Shown here: positions 33,064 through 42,059 of the stretch, one piece after another
Position numbering within the stretch: the stretch's first letter is position 1
Layout of the letters: each line of letters starts with the position of its first letter
Assembly: GCF_904063055.1 (NCBI RefSeq)
Contig: NZ_CAJFCN010000001.1
Coordinates: 682,001 to 746,000 of the forward strand
Origin: Pseudomonas paracarnis
GTDB taxonomy: Bacteria > Pseudomonadota > Gammaproteobacteria > Pseudomonadales > Pseudomonadaceae
Length of the DNA stretch: 64,000 bases
Direction: 5' to 3'
Notes under the pieces: generated by a model
Database searches by the model: none
The model's input: the letters and a program-made list of their open reading frames with translations, nothing else
What the model was told of the DNA's origin: nothing
Made by a program: the position numbers and the translations under genes

Positions 33064-33265
33064 GGCGGTTACGCAACTGTTCGTCCACTTGGGCGCAGCG
33101 TGGGCACAGGCAGGCTTTATTGCGCACCTCATCCGGCAGGGCTTCAAGCACCGCCGGGTCGATGATGACGCTGTAGCACCAGCAGGCTTGATCGGCCGTG
33201 CGCGGATCGGCCAGGGAGCAGTCGTTGCGGGCACCGCAGGCGGGGCATAGGGTCGGTGTGGTCAT
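33053..33265 (-). CDS. Cysteine-rich CWC family protein
   Basis: A 70-residue protein with paired cysteines: CPACGARNDC near the start, CWCYSV in the middle and CLCPRC near the end. This is the signature of the cysteine-rich CWC family, probably a small zinc-binding protein of unknown function. The start MTTPTLCPAC is preferred because the longer frame begins with an unrelated extension. It is coupled to the rsuA-like gene, as in many Pseudomonas genomes. Confidence 0.85.
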   Translation of the reverse strand: MTTPTLCPACGARNDCSLADPRTADQACWCYSVIIDPAVLEALPDEVRNKACLCPRCAQVDEQLRNRHAR

Positions 33266-33509
33266 GGGTCGGTTCAGGCAGGCATCGGGTAGGACAGCGG
33301 TAGTTGTTGCACGATACAGCGCGGCTGGGCGGCATTCCATCATCATGGGTTTTTGGCAGACCTTCACTTCGTCTGAAACAGATGTTTCCACTTGTGTCGC
33401 GAACGCACCAGATTCGGTTTTTGATGTCAGATGTTTCGTCATTCAGTGAAAGCTGAATGCCGCTCGCCAGCGTCGCTGGAGGAGCTCTTCCGCGGTCCAG
33501 GAGGCCGCC

Positions 33510-33869
33510 ATGTATCGACGACTGCTGCTCATCGCTTTGCTCGGCCTGACCCTTTCAGCCTGCGTGCCCTATTACGATGGAGGCGCCACCTACTATCGCT
33601 CCGAGGTCTACACCGCGCCGGCGCCAGCCTATTACTACGGCGGCCCGCGTTATTACCCTTCTGGGCGCAGCTATTACGCGCCAGCGCCTCGCTACTATGC
33701 GCCACAGCCTCGCTACTATTCGGCGCCGCGCTACTACCAACCAGCCCCGCGCTATTACCCTCGCGCCGGCTACCGACCCTACCCCAACCAGGGGTGGGGC
33801 GACCGCTGGGGTAATGGCGGGCGTGGACGCGGTTCCGACCACGGAGGTGGTCGCGGCGGTCACCGTTAA
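33510..33869 (+). CDS. Tyrosine/proline-rich lipoprotein
   Basis: A 119-residue lipoprotein: signal peptide MYRRLLLIALLGLTLSAC with lipobox LSAC (Cys18). The mature part is a low-complexity array of APxYYxxPRYY-type units (residues about 35-90), then a Gly/Arg/His-rich tail (GGRGRGSDHGGGRGGHR). GGAGG precedes the start. Such YX-rich lipoproteins are common in Pseudomonas and of unknown function. Frames open on the opposite strand are compositional shadows. Confidence 0.85.
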   Translation: MYRRLLLIALLGLTLSACVPYYDGGATYYRSEVYTAPAPAYYYGGPRYYPSGRSYYAPAPRYYAPQPRYYSAPRYYQPAPRYYPRAGYRPYPNQGWGDRWGNGGRGRGSDHGGGRGGHR

Positions 33870-33886
33870 ATATCTTGAAAAACAAG

Positions 33887-33910
33887 CGGCGCATCATGCG
33901 CCGTTTTTTA
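33887..33910 (+). terminator. Terminator after the tyrosine-rich lipoprotein gene
   Basis: CGGCGCA, TCA, TGCGCCG followed by TTTTTTAT; 18 bp beyond the stop codon. Confidence 0.88.
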
Positions 33911-34026
33911 TAGGTACCGTATGTCCGTACTGTCAGATTTAACAGCTATCTTTGAGGCGCTAGCTGTACTTCACTAACGAGAAGCCTTGTGCTTTTGCGT
34001 GGTGAGACTGAGCAGATGGAATCCCT

Positions 34027-34482
34027 ATGTTCAAACAATTGATTTGCGTGCTCCTGCTGATGAACTGCTTCATTGCATCGGCAAGTGCGGAGCAAGGCTG
34101 TCCTTATCCGTCGCAGATCGTGTACGCCGATGGCCATTATCGCGCCCAAGACAACGGCCTGCGCTGGCAAAGTCCGAAGGTCGCGTCGCGTGGTGTTGTC
34201 GACGGGTTCATTGGCGCAGTCTTCATGCCGGGCGACGGCGAGGAGAGAGGAAACGGCTACATGGACAAGTGCATCTACCGCACCAACTGGAGCGGGGTAG
34301 TAGTAGCGTTGAGGCCAAGCAGGGGCAATGAGATTATCAACATGTCGTTGACCAGCTCCTTGTATTGGAAGCTGCAGCCCGATGCGTTCGAGTTGCCGGT
34401 GTATACGTGCGTGGACAGCCAACCGGACAATTGCAAGTTCAAGGTCAACGACAAACGTACAGACCTGTCAGTAGTCAGATAA
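34027..34482 (+). CDS. Secreted protein, probably DUF3757
   Basis: A 151-residue exported protein with signal peptide MFKQLICVLLLMNCFIASAS. The mature protein starts EQGCPYPSQIVYADGHYRA and contains a second cysteine pair near the C-terminus (YTCVDSQPDNCKFKV). Pattern and length fit the DUF3757 family of small Pseudomonas secreted proteins; this is from recall. Its 3' end overlaps the convergent crotonase gene by 15 bp. Confidence 0.72.
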   Translation: MFKQLICVLLLMNCFIASASAEQGCPYPSQIVYADGHYRAQDNGLRWQSPKVASRGVVDGFIGAVFMPGDGEERGNGYMDKCIYRTNWSGVVVALRPSRGNEIINMSLTSSLYWKLQPDAFELPVYTCVDSQPDNCKFKVNDKRTDLSVVR

Positions 34483-35580
34483 ATCTGCCAGAGGATTTCT
34501 ACCTTCCCAGGCCTTGTCAAAGTGCGCCTGCACCACCGCTTCCGGGAGTGTGTTGATATCCGGCCAGTGCCAATGAGGCGCCTGGTCTTTGTCGATCAGG
34601 CGCGCCCGCACCCCTTCGGCAAATTCCGGATGACGGCAGCAGTTGAGGCTCAGGGTGTATTCCATCTGGAACACCTGGGCCAGGGATAGGTGGCGGGCGC
34701 GCTGGAGCTGTTCCCACACCAGATGCGCCGTCAGTGGGCAGCCCTCACTCAGGGTTTTGCCGGCCCGGCTCAATAGCGGGTCGCTGTGGTCGCGCAGCAG
34801 GTTCAAGGCGCGCCAGGCACAGCGTACATCTCCTACATCCAGCCATTCGTCGATCTGTGTGCGGCGTGGTAGCCATTGCGCGTCGGGTTGATCGCTGATC
34901 GCCTCCTGCGCCAGGGCCTTGAGCAAGCTGTTGAGTTGCATCGCGCTCTGTTCCTGCCAGTTCAGCTGCAGCAGGCCATCGAGCAATTCGTCTTGCTGGT
35001 CATCACGCAGAAAACGGTCTGCCAGGCCCAAGTCCAGCGCGTCGCGACCGTTGATATGGGCGCCGGTGAGGCCCAGGAACAGGCCGAGCTTACCCGGCAA
35101 GCGGGACAAGAACCAACTGGCCCCCACATCCGGGTACAAGCCAATGCTGATCTCGGGCATGGCCAAACGACTGCTTGGCGTAACGATACGCACGGCGGCG
35201 CTTTGCAACAGGCCCATGCCACCGCCCAATACATAACCGTGGCCCCAGCAGATCAACGGCTTTGGGTAGGTGTGCAGGCGGTAGTCAAGGCGATATTCAG
35301 CGGCAAAAAACTGCGCGGCCAGAGCCGGAACTTCGCCGGGCTGCTCACGGCAAGCCTGAGCCAGGCTGCGCACTTCGCCACCGGCGCAAAAGGCTTTGGG
35401 ACCGTTACCGCGTAGCAGCACGCAGACGATCTGCGGGTCTTTGGCCCAGGCCTCCATGCGCTCATCCAGGGCCAGAATCATTGGCAGGGAGAGGGCGTTA
35501 AGGGACTTTGGCGCGTCCAGGCTGGCGATACCGATGCGAGCGCCGCCACTGCCGGTCAGTTCTTCGAAATGCAGGTTCAT
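34468..35580 (-). CDS. Crotonase-family enzyme, 3-hydroxyisobutyryl-CoA hydrolase-like
   Basis: A 370-residue member of the enoyl-CoA hydratase/isomerase superfamily, start at MNLHFEELTGSGG. Motifs: ALSLPMILAL, GNGPKAFCAGGEVRSL (oxyanion loop), CWGHGYVLGGGMGL, and MPEISIGLYPDVGASWFLSR, whose E and D residues are typical of HIBYL-CoA hydrolases. The C-terminal third (CSLNCCRHPEFAEGVRARLI-type) also fits that group. Likely role: short-chain acyl-CoA or valine breakdown. It could instead be an unusual enoyl-CoA hydratase. Confidence 0.82.
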   Translation of the reverse strand: MNLHFEELTGSGGARIGIASLDAPKSLNALSLPMILALDERMEAWAKDPQIVCVLLRGNGPKAFCAGGEVRSLAQACREQPGEVPALAAQFFAAEYRLDYRLHTYPKPLICWGHGYVLGGGMGLLQSAAVRIVTPSSRLAMPEISIGLYPDVGASWFLSRLPGKLGLFLGLTGAHINGRDALDLGLADRFLRDDQQDELLDGLLQLNWQEQSAMQLNSLLKALAQEAISDQPDAQWLPRRTQIDEWLDVGDVRCAWRALNLLRDHSDPLLSRAGKTLSEGCPLTAHLVWEQLQRARHLSLAQVFQMEYTLSLNCCRHPEFAEGVRARLIDKDQAPHWHWPDINTLPEAVVQAHFDKAWEGRNPLADLSDY

Positions 35581-35716
35581 CGTGACCTCAATCGAGAAGG
35601 TGAAGGATGAGTATGATCCCTTCGTGGGAAAGTGCCGGTGCTGTGTCAGATCAATTGACAAGCGGGGTCGGCTTTCCTAGGGTTCGCCTCATTCTTTTTT
35701 ACAAGACAATTCAACT

Positions 35717-36409
35717 ATGACCGATGGCGACCGTATCAAACTCGAACCCAGCTGGAAACACGCTCTGCGTGAGGAGTTCGAGAAGCCTTACATGGCGCAA
35801 TTGCGCGAGTTTCTGCGCCAGGAACATGCCGCAGGCAAAGAGATCTACCCGCCCGGCCCATTGATTTTCAACGCACTCAATTCAACACCGCTGGACAAGG
35901 TCAAGGTCGTGATCCTCGGCCAGGACCCCTACCACGGCCCTGGCCAGGCCCATGGCCTGTGTTTCTCGGTGCAACCGGGCGTGCCGGCGCCGCCGTCGCT
36001 GGTCAATATCTATAAAGAGCTCAAGCGCGACCTGAACATCGACATCCCCAACCACGGCTACCTGCAAAGCTGGGCCGACCAGGGCGTGCTGATGCTCAAC
36101 ACCACCATGACCGTGGAGCGCGCCAACGCCAACGCCCATGCGGGCAAGGGTTGGCAGTTCTTTACCGATCGGATTATCGAGGTAGTCAGCGAGCATCAGC
36201 CGCACCTGGTGTTCCTGCTGTGGGGCGCCCATGCTCAAAGCAAGCAGAAGCTCATCGACGCCACCAAGCATCTGGTGCTGACCTCGGTGCATCCTTCGCC
36301 GTTGTCGGCGTATCGCGGGTTTCTGGGCTGCGGGCATTTCAGCCGGGCCAACAAGTTTCTCGAGCAGAATGGCGAGGCCCCCATCGAGTGGCGTTTGCCA
36401 CCCGTCTGA
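35717..36409 (+). CDS. ung: Uracil-DNA glycosylase
   Basis: A 230-residue family 1 UDG. The catalytic motif [20 protein letters not shown] contains D70; the [11 protein letters not shown] strand and [17 protein letters not shown] loop carry the second catalytic histidine. It removes uracil from DNA to begin base-excision repair. The length matches Ung proteins. It is transcribed divergently from the crotonase gene. Confidence 0.97.
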   Translation: MTDGDRIKLEPSWKHALREEFEKPYMAQLREFLRQEHAAGKEIYPPGPLIFNALNSTPLDKVKVVILGQDPYHGPGQAHGLCFSVQPGVPAPPSLVNIYKELKRDLNIDIPNHGYLQSWADQGVLMLNTTMTVERANANAHAGKGWQFFTDRIIEVVSEHQPHLVFLLWGAHAQSKQKLIDATKHLVLTSVHPSPLSAYRGFLGCGHFSRANKFLEQNGEAPIEWRLPPV

Positions 36410-36438
36410 GGCCTGGCACATTCAACATGTGGGAGGTT

Positions 36439-37476
36439 TTAGAGGGGGGCGGGCTGACGGTTCCAGTGCCGAAACAAAGGCTCGGCCAAGAACAGCACGA
36501 ACAACAAGCGCATCACCTGCATCGCCGTCACCAAGGGCACCGACAGCTGCAGGGTTTCAGCTGTCAGGCTCATCTCAGCGATACCGCCTGGCATCATGCC
36601 CAGGGTCAGTGATCGCAGGTCGAGGTGAGTGAGGGCGCTCAAGCCCACCGCCGCTAACGTCGCCAGCAGCATGGTCAATGCCGTGCCAATCAAAGTGCGG
36701 CCCATGAATGAGGGCGCGCGACGGAAGAACTGCCGATTGAAGTGGCAGCCCAACCCGCTGCCGATCAACCATTGGCCGATCTGGCTGCCGCCGTCGGGCA
36801 GGCCAATGTGTAAATCCCAGGTCACACTGGCAATCGCACTCACCAACAATGGCCCGAACAGCCAAGGGTTGGGTTGGCGCAAGCGTTGCCAGCCCCAGGC
36901 AACCAGCGCACCCACCGGAAACAGCAGGGCCAGCCACGCCCAGTCCACCGGCGCCGGGTGAAACTGCGGTGCGCCGCCTCCGAGCAAATACTTGAAGATC
37001 GCCGGCACACACAACACCACCACCAGCACACGCAAACTCTGCCCGGCCGCAACCCGGCTGAGCACCGCGCCGTTGCGAGCGCCCAGGTTGACCATCTCCC
37101 CGGAACCGCCCGGCATGCTGGAGAAAAACGCCGTGGCGCGGTCTTCCCCGCTGCGGCGCATCAACCACACGCCGACCACACTCGACAAGCTGGTGACCAG
37201 TGCACCGAAGAAGATCAGGCCGAAGTGGCTCATCACCTGCTCGATCACCAGTGGGGTGAAGTGCAGGCCAATGCCGATGCCCACCACCCATTGGCCGCAT
37301 TTGCGCCCGCCGGGAATCTCCGCCAACTGCCAGGGCGTGAGGCAACGCACCAGGATAATCGCCAGCAACGAGCCGACCATGTACGGCAACGGCCAGCCCA
37401 CCAGGCTGGCCAGGTAACCGCCGGCCAGGCCGACCAGCGGTGTTCCCCACCAATGTTTAAAGGTGACCTCAGACAT
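36439..37476 (-). CDS. AbrB-family membrane protein (TIGR03082 duplication)
   Basis: A 345-residue integral membrane protein with about ten hydrophobic segments. It is built of two similar halves: each has a GxxLGxxF-like loop and a helix of the PGGxxEM type (MPGGSGEMVNLGARNG and MMPGGIAEMSLTAETL). This is the AbrB/YbgN-like family, annotated as putative ammonia monooxygenase or transporters; actual substrate unknown. The 5' end overlaps tctA by 8 bp, so it belongs to the tricarboxylate operon. Confidence 0.82.
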   Translation of the reverse strand: MSEVTFKHWWGTPLVGLAGGYLASLVGWPLPYMVGSLLAIILVRCLTPWQLAEIPGGRKCGQWVVGIGIGLHFTPLVIEQVMSHFGLIFFGALVTSLSSVVGVWLMRRSGEDRATAFFSSMPGGSGEMVNLGARNGAVLSRVAAGQSLRVLVVVLCVPAIFKYLLGGGAPQFHPAPVDWAWLALLFPVGALVAWGWQRLRQPNPWLFGPLLVSAIASVTWDLHIGLPDGGSQIGQWLIGSGLGCHFNRQFFRRAPSFMGRTLIGTALTMLLATLAAVGLSALTHLDLRSLTLGMMPGGIAEMSLTAETLQLSVPLVTAMQVMRLLFVLFLAEPLFRHWNRQPAPL

Positions 37477-38983
37477 CGGCCAGGGCACGACGCTGTTGCA
37501 CGCGTTTACGCCAGATACGCAGCAGCGGTACAAGCAGCATGATTGCGGTCAGCACCCAGACGCCAAAGGTGATCGGGCTCGACCACAGGATTTCCAGCGC
37601 ACCGTTGGAGATCGACAGCGCACGGCGCAGGTTCTGCTCCATCAAACCGCCGAGGATAAAGCCCAGCAGCAGCGGCGACAGCGGGAAGTCCAGCTTGCGC
37701 AGGATGTAGCCGAAGATGCCGATGGCGATCATCAGGAACAGATCGAAGGTGGTGGCATGCACGGCGTACACGCCAATCGCGGTGATGATGGCGATCACCG
37801 GCACCAGCGCCCAGTTCGGCACGGCGAGGATACGGGTGAAGATGCGGATCATCGGGATGTTGAGCACGACCAGCATGATGTTGGCGATGAACAACGAGGC
37901 GATCAGGCCCCAGACAATGTCCGGTTGCTGTTGGAACAGCAGTGGGCCGGGAGTGATGTTGTACAGCGACAGGGCGCCGATCATCACCGCTGTGGTGCCG
38001 GAGCCAGGAACGCCGAGGGTCAGCATCGGCACCATGGCGCCGCAGACCGATGCGCCAATGGCGGTTTCAGGAGCGGCCAGGCCGCGCATGTCGCCTTGGC
38101 CGAACTTGCCGCTGGCGCCTGCGATGCGTTTCTCGGTCATGTAGGCAACGGCCGAGGCCATGGTCGCACCCGCACCCGGCAATACGCCGATGATAAAACC
38201 CGATACGCCGCAACGAAGGTTCACGGTCAGTACCGATAAGGCTTCCTTGACGTTGAACATCATGCGCCCGGTGGCTTTCACTGCTTCCTGGCCACGGTGG
38301 GTTTTTTCCAGCAGCAGGAGAATCTCGCTGATGGAGAACAGGCCGAGTACCAACACCACGAACTGGATGCCATCGGTCAGGTGAATATTGTCGCCGGTAA
38401 AGCGGTACACACCGCTGTTGGCGTCGATGCCCACGCAGGAAAGGAACAAGCCGATCAGCGCCGCAACAAAAGTCTTCAGTGGTTTGTCACCGGCCATGCC
38501 GCCCAGGCAGACAATCGCAAACACCATTAAGACAAAATATTCCGCCGGGCCGAACGCAATTGCCCACTTGGCCAGCAGCGGGGCGAACAGCACCATGCCG
38601 CAGGTGGCGATAAACGCCCCAATGAACGAACTCCAGGCCGACAACGACAGTGCCACGCCGGCCAGGCCTTTGCGGGCCATCGGGTAACCGTCGAGGGTGG
38701 TCATCACGGTGGACGCTTCGCCCGGGATGTTCAGCAAAATCGAACTGATGCGGCCACCGTATTCGCAGCCCAGGTACACGGCTGCCAGCAGGATCAGCGC
38801 CGACTCTGGCGGCAAGCCCAGAGCAAAGGCGATGGGGATCAACAGTGCCACGCCGTTGATCGGGCCCAGGCCCGGCAACAGGCCGACCACGGTGCCAATC
38901 AGGGTGCCGCACAACGCGGTCACCAGGTTATAGGGGCTCAGCGCAACGCCGAAACCCTGGCCCAAATAGCCAAAAGTATCCAT
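37469..38983 (-). CDS. tctA: Tripartite tricarboxylate transporter, large permease TctA
   Basis: A 504-residue, 11-12-segment permease. Family motifs: GTLIGTVVGLLPGLGPINGV near the N-terminus, EYGGRISSILLNIPGEASTV, and the repeat GVLPGAGATMASAVAYMTEK in the second half. TctA works with TctB and the periplasmic binder TctC to import citrate-like acids using an ion gradient. The gene lies between tctB (1-bp spacer) and the AbrB-family gene. Confidence 0.95.
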   Translation of the reverse strand: MDTFGYLGQGFGVALSPYNLVTALCGTLIGTVVGLLPGLGPINGVALLIPIAFALGLPPESALILLAAVYLGCEYGGRISSILLNIPGEASTVMTTLDGYPMARKGLAGVALSLSAWSSFIGAFIATCGMVLFAPLLAKWAIAFGPAEYFVLMVFAIVCLGGMAGDKPLKTFVAALIGLFLSCVGIDANSGVYRFTGDNIHLTDGIQFVVLVLGLFSISEILLLLEKTHRGQEAVKATGRMMFNVKEALSVLTVNLRCGVSGFIIGVLPGAGATMASAVAYMTEKRIAGASGKFGQGDMRGLAAPETAIGASVCGAMVPMLTLGVPGSGTTAVMIGALSLYNITPGPLLFQQQPDIVWGLIASLFIANIMLVVLNIPMIRIFTRILAVPNWALVPVIAIITAIGVYAVHATTFDLFLMIAIGIFGYILRKLDFPLSPLLLGFILGGLMEQNLRRALSISNGALEILWSSPITFGVWVLTAIMLLVPLLRIWRKRVQQRRALADV

Positions 38984-38984
38984 G

Positions 38985-39443
38985 TCAGTTCTCCAGAACG
39001 TCGAGCAGGCCGAGGGGCAACGGTACGTCCATGGTTTTATCGAACAGCAGATAAAGACCGACGCTCATCAAGGTGATGATCACCACGCTGGGCAACCAGC
39101 GGCCGCCGTACAGCCGTGCCATCGGAATACCGATCAGCATGCTGCTGAGAATGAAACCCAAGGATTCGAATGTGCCGGCAAACACCAGCAGCAGGGCCAC
39201 ACAGATGCCGATCTTGATCAACGTGGGTTGATCCAGCGCGGGTTCATCGTCGGTGTGTTTGGTCGCCTGCGGGCGAATCATCATGTAGATGAGCGCCAGG
39301 CCCATCAGCCCGAGCAGCAGCAGGGGAAAGGCCCTGGGCCCTACAGGTTCGTAGGAAAAGGCCGCCTGATACGGCCAGGCCATGAGCGCCAGGCCGATAC
39401 AGGCCAGTAACAGCGCGGCAGCGAAAATGCGTTGTAAGAGCAT
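38985..39443 (-). CDS. tctB: Tripartite tricarboxylate transporter, small permease TctB
   Basis: A 152-residue protein with four hydrophobic segments (MLLQRIFAAALLLACIGLAL; AFPLLLLGLMGLALIYMMI; IGICVALLLVFAGTFESLGF; the C-terminal LMSVGLYLLFDK). Start at MLLQRIF, chosen because the frame upstream passes through the REP palindrome. Poorly conserved but positionally diagnostic of TTT systems. Confidence 0.9.
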   Translation of the reverse strand: MLLQRIFAAALLLACIGLALMAWPYQAAFSYEPVGPRAFPLLLLGLMGLALIYMMIRPQATKHTDDEPALDQPTLIKIGICVALLLVFAGTFESLGFILSSMLIGIPMARLYGGRWLPSVVIITLMSVGLYLLFDKTMDVPLPLGLLDVLEN

Positions 39444-39456
39444 AGAAAACTCCAAG

Positions 39457-39494
39457 GCCCCTGTAGGAGCGAGCAAGCTCGCTCCTACAGGGGC
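39457..39494. repeat. Pseudomonas REP palindrome between tctC and tctB
   Basis: CCCCTGTAGGAGCGAGC and GCTCGCTCCTACAGGGG form a near-perfect hairpin of 16-17 bp. It contains the GTAGGAGCGAGC core common in P. fluorescens-group REP elements. Located inside an operon, it may stabilise upstream mRNA and change the tctC:tctB ratio. Confidence 0.85.
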
Positions 39495-39515
39495 ATTACA
39501 CAAAAAAAGGAGCGA

Positions 39516-40499
39516 TTACTGGATCAGGCCGAACTCTTTGGCCAGCACTTTGTAGTCAGCCACCTGTTTCTTCACGTAGGTGTCCAGCTCCTGGCCCGTC
39601 ATGGCGAACGGGAACAGCTCGCGCTGGTCACGCAGCTTGGCGAACTCCTCGGAAGCCAGCAGTTTGTCGAAGGCGTCTTTCCACCAGGCGTAGTCGGCAT
39701 CGCTGACCTTTGGCCCCAGGTAGAAGCCACGCACCACCGGCCAGACGATGTCGTAGCCTTGCTCTTTGGCGGTCGGGATGTCCTTCATTTCCGGCTCATC
39801 CAGGCGTTGCTCGGAGAACACCGCCAGCAGGCGCATATCGCCGCTCTGGATATGCGGCATGGAGTCGGAGATGTCGGTACTGCCCACCTGGATGTGCCCG
39901 CCCAGCAGAGCCGTAGCGATTTCACCGCCACCCTCAAGGGCGACGTAACGCAGTTCGCGCGGGTTGATCCCGGCGGCCTTGGCGATCAGCGCGGTTTGCA
40001 TCCAGTCCTGGCTGCCGACGGTGCCGCCGGAGCCGATCACCACGCTGCCTGGGTCTTTCTTCAGGGCTTTAACCAGGTCATCGAGGGTCTTGTAGGGCGA
40101 GTCGCTTTTCACCGCGATGGCGCCATAGCTGGTGCCCACTGCCGCCAACCAGCGCACGGCGCTTTCATCAAAACGGCCGAACTTGCCCTGGGCCAGGTTC
40201 AGCAACGAACCGCTCGACCAGGCGACCAACGTGCCGGCATCTGCAGGGCGCTGGGCGACGACCGCGTTGTAGGCCACCGCGCCCACGCCGCCTGGCATGT
40301 AGGTCACACGCATCGGCTTGGTCAGCAGCTTCTGGTTCACCAGCGCGCTTTGCGCCAGTTTGCAGGTCAGGTCAAAACCGCCGCCAGGGGAGGCCGGGGC
40401 GATGCATTCCGGACGCTTGGGTTCGTCGGCGGCCAGCAGTTGGCCGGCGAACAGCATGCAGCCGGCGGCGAGGGCAAATTTACGCAGTGAAGGGGTCAT
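39516..40499 (-). CDS. tctC: Tricarboxylate-binding periplasmic protein TctC
   Basis: A 327-residue solute-binding protein of the Bug/TctC family: signal peptide MTPSLRKFALAAGCMLFAGQ to about residue 23, then CIAPASPGGGFDLTCKLAQS, the ligand-loop pattern of the family. YMPGGVGAVAYNAVV and GTSYGAIAVKSDSPYKTLDD follow. It delivers citrate or related acids to TctAB. It follows the opdH porin gene with a slight overlap of upstream frames. Confidence 0.94.
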   Translation of the reverse strand: MTPSLRKFALAAGCMLFAGQLLAADEPKRPECIAPASPGGGFDLTCKLAQSALVNQKLLTKPMRVTYMPGGVGAVAYNAVVAQRPADAGTLVAWSSGSLLNLAQGKFGRFDESAVRWLAAVGTSYGAIAVKSDSPYKTLDDLVKALKKDPGSVVIGSGGTVGSQDWMQTALIAKAAGINPRELRYVALEGGGEIATALLGGHIQVGSTDISDSMPHIQSGDMRLLAVFSEQRLDEPEMKDIPTAKEQGYDIVWPVVRGFYLGPKVSDADYAWWKDAFDKLLASEEFAKLRDQRELFPFAMTGQELDTYVKKQVADYKVLAKEFGLIQ

Positions 40500-40531
40500 G
40501 GCGATCTCCATCGTTGTTGTTATGAGGGGTA

Positions 40532-41824
40532 CTACCAAAGTGCGACGCTATAGCTGACCAGCAAGCGCATTTCATCCGCATCACGGGCCGAGTAGTTGGA
40601 ACGATAGGTGGCGTTACGCAGGCGCACGGCCACATCTTTGAACGTGCCGCTTTGCACCACGTACTTGATCTCGCTGTTGCGTTCCCACTCCTTGCCGGTC
40701 TCGCCGTTCTTGAGCTTGATGTTGTCACCCGAGAGGTAACGGCTCATGAAACTCAAGCCAGGAATGCCCAGCTTGGCGAAGTCGTAGTCGTAACGTGCCT
40801 GCCAGGAGCGTTCTTCGGCGCCGGCAAAATCGTTGATCTGCACGAAGTTGACCAGGTACGGGTCGCTGCCATCCACATACGGGAAGGCGCTGTCGCCGGA
40901 CATGTGCTGGTAGCCGGCGCTGAGCTTATGGCCATTGAGGGCATAGCTGAACAGGCCGTTGAGGGACTTGTTGTCGATATTGCCGCCGCGGGCCGAGCCG
41001 GTGTCATCGCTGATGGCCAGCCGCAGGTCGGCGGCGAAAGTGCCAGGGCCCATCGGGCGTGATGCGACCATGCCGAAGAAGTGTTGGCGATACACGTCGT
41101 CGAGTTGGGCGAAGTGGTAGCTGCCGGTGATCTTGTCGGCGAACTTGTAGTCGACGCCACCGAAGTTGAAGTGCTTGCCGGTGGCACCGCTGAGGAAGCG
41201 GCTGTTCTTGTTATTGAGCGCGATGTCTTCGTAGTTGGTGTCGTCGCGGTCCTTGGCTTTGTCCAGGCGGCCACCGGTGAACACCAGGTTCTTGAATTCC
41301 TTGGAGGTGATCAAGCCACCGTTGAAGGTCTGCGGCAGGATGCGCCCGTCGTTGGGCTTGAGGATCGGCAGTTCGGGGATCAGCGAGCCGATTTTCAGCT
41401 CAGTCGCCGAGATTTTCACTTTGCCGGTCAGGCCCAGCTTGGCGTACTCGTTGGCGGCGCGGCCGTCATCGTGGGTCGGCAGCAGGCCGGTGCCGGTGCG
41501 GTCGGGGCTGGAGTCGAGCTTGACGCCGAGCATGCCCAGCGCATCCACGCCAAAGCCGACGGTGCCGTCGGTGTAGCCCGATTGCACGTTGAGCATGAAG
41601 CCCTGGGCCCATTCGTCGCGCTTGGATTGCTGGGCACTGGTACCGTCGCGAAAGTCGCGGTTGAAGTACATGTTGCGGGTTTCCAGGGTCGCGCTACTGT
41701 CTTCGAAGAAGGCAGCCTGGCTGAGCGGCGAAAAGCCGGCAAGGGCAGCGGCACTGGCGAGGGCGGTGTGGGTCAGGCGGGAAGAACGAACAGGCGGGCA
41801 AGCCTGTGGCTGGGTCGACAGCAT
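40532..41824 (-). CDS. opdH: OprD-family porin, probably tricarboxylate-specific OpdH
   Basis: A 430-residue outer-membrane porin with signal peptide ending SPLSQA. It starts its barrel with FFEDSSATLETRNMYFNRDF, the OprD-family first strand, and finishes RLLVSYSVALW with the aromatic C-terminal residue needed for outer-membrane insertion. Position upstream of tctCBA and divergent from tctDE strongly suggests OpdH, the porin for citrate, isocitrate and cis-aconitate uptake. Substrate is inferred from context. Confidence 0.88.
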   Translation of the reverse strand: MLSTQPQACPPVRSSRLTHTALASAAALAGFSPLSQAAFFEDSSATLETRNMYFNRDFRDGTSAQQSKRDEWAQGFMLNVQSGYTDGTVGFGVDALGMLGVKLDSSPDRTGTGLLPTHDDGRAANEYAKLGLTGKVKISATELKIGSLIPELPILKPNDGRILPQTFNGGLITSKEFKNLVFTGGRLDKAKDRDDTNYEDIALNNKNSRFLSGATGKHFNFGGVDYKFADKITGSYHFAQLDDVYRQHFFGMVASRPMGPGTFAADLRLAISDDTGSARGGNIDNKSLNGLFSYALNGHKLSAGYQHMSGDSAFPYVDGSDPYLVNFVQINDFAGAEERSWQARYDYDFAKLGIPGLSFMSRYLSGDNIKLKNGETGKEWERNSEIKYVVQSGTFKDVAVRLRNATYRSNYSARDADEMRLLVSYSVALW

Positions 41825-42059
41825 CGTGGTGTACTCCGTTATTGTTCTTATTTTGGCGAAAACGCTTCGAGGCGTTTTTCGGGCGCTACGGGTCAGGCAA
41901 CTCGGCGGGCATAGACCACCGTGGTTGGATGCTAAAGGGCGAAGCTTTCACTAACCTTTCAATCGCCTTTCAATGTTTTCGGGCTTCACAGGCCAGGTTG
42001 CGGCTGTAAACTGCCGGGCAAAGCGTGGCGCCGACCACCCCTGAACGAGGTAGAAATCC
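41825..42059. promoter_or_regulatory. opdH-tctCBA / tctDE divergent regulatory region with phased CTTTCA repeats
   Basis: Three CTTTCA hexamers begin at 41945, 41956 and 41967, exactly 11 bp apart. One-turn phasing of direct repeats is typical of OmpR/PhoB-class regulators, and the adjacent gene encodes one (TctD). I infer that these are TctD boxes controlling the porin and transporter genes. Confidence 0.65.

Noticed and set aside
33510-33869. Antisense frames over the tyrosine-rich lipoprotein gene
   Set aside because: Produced by the low-complexity codon repeat; the plus-strand frame has an SD, lipobox and terminator.
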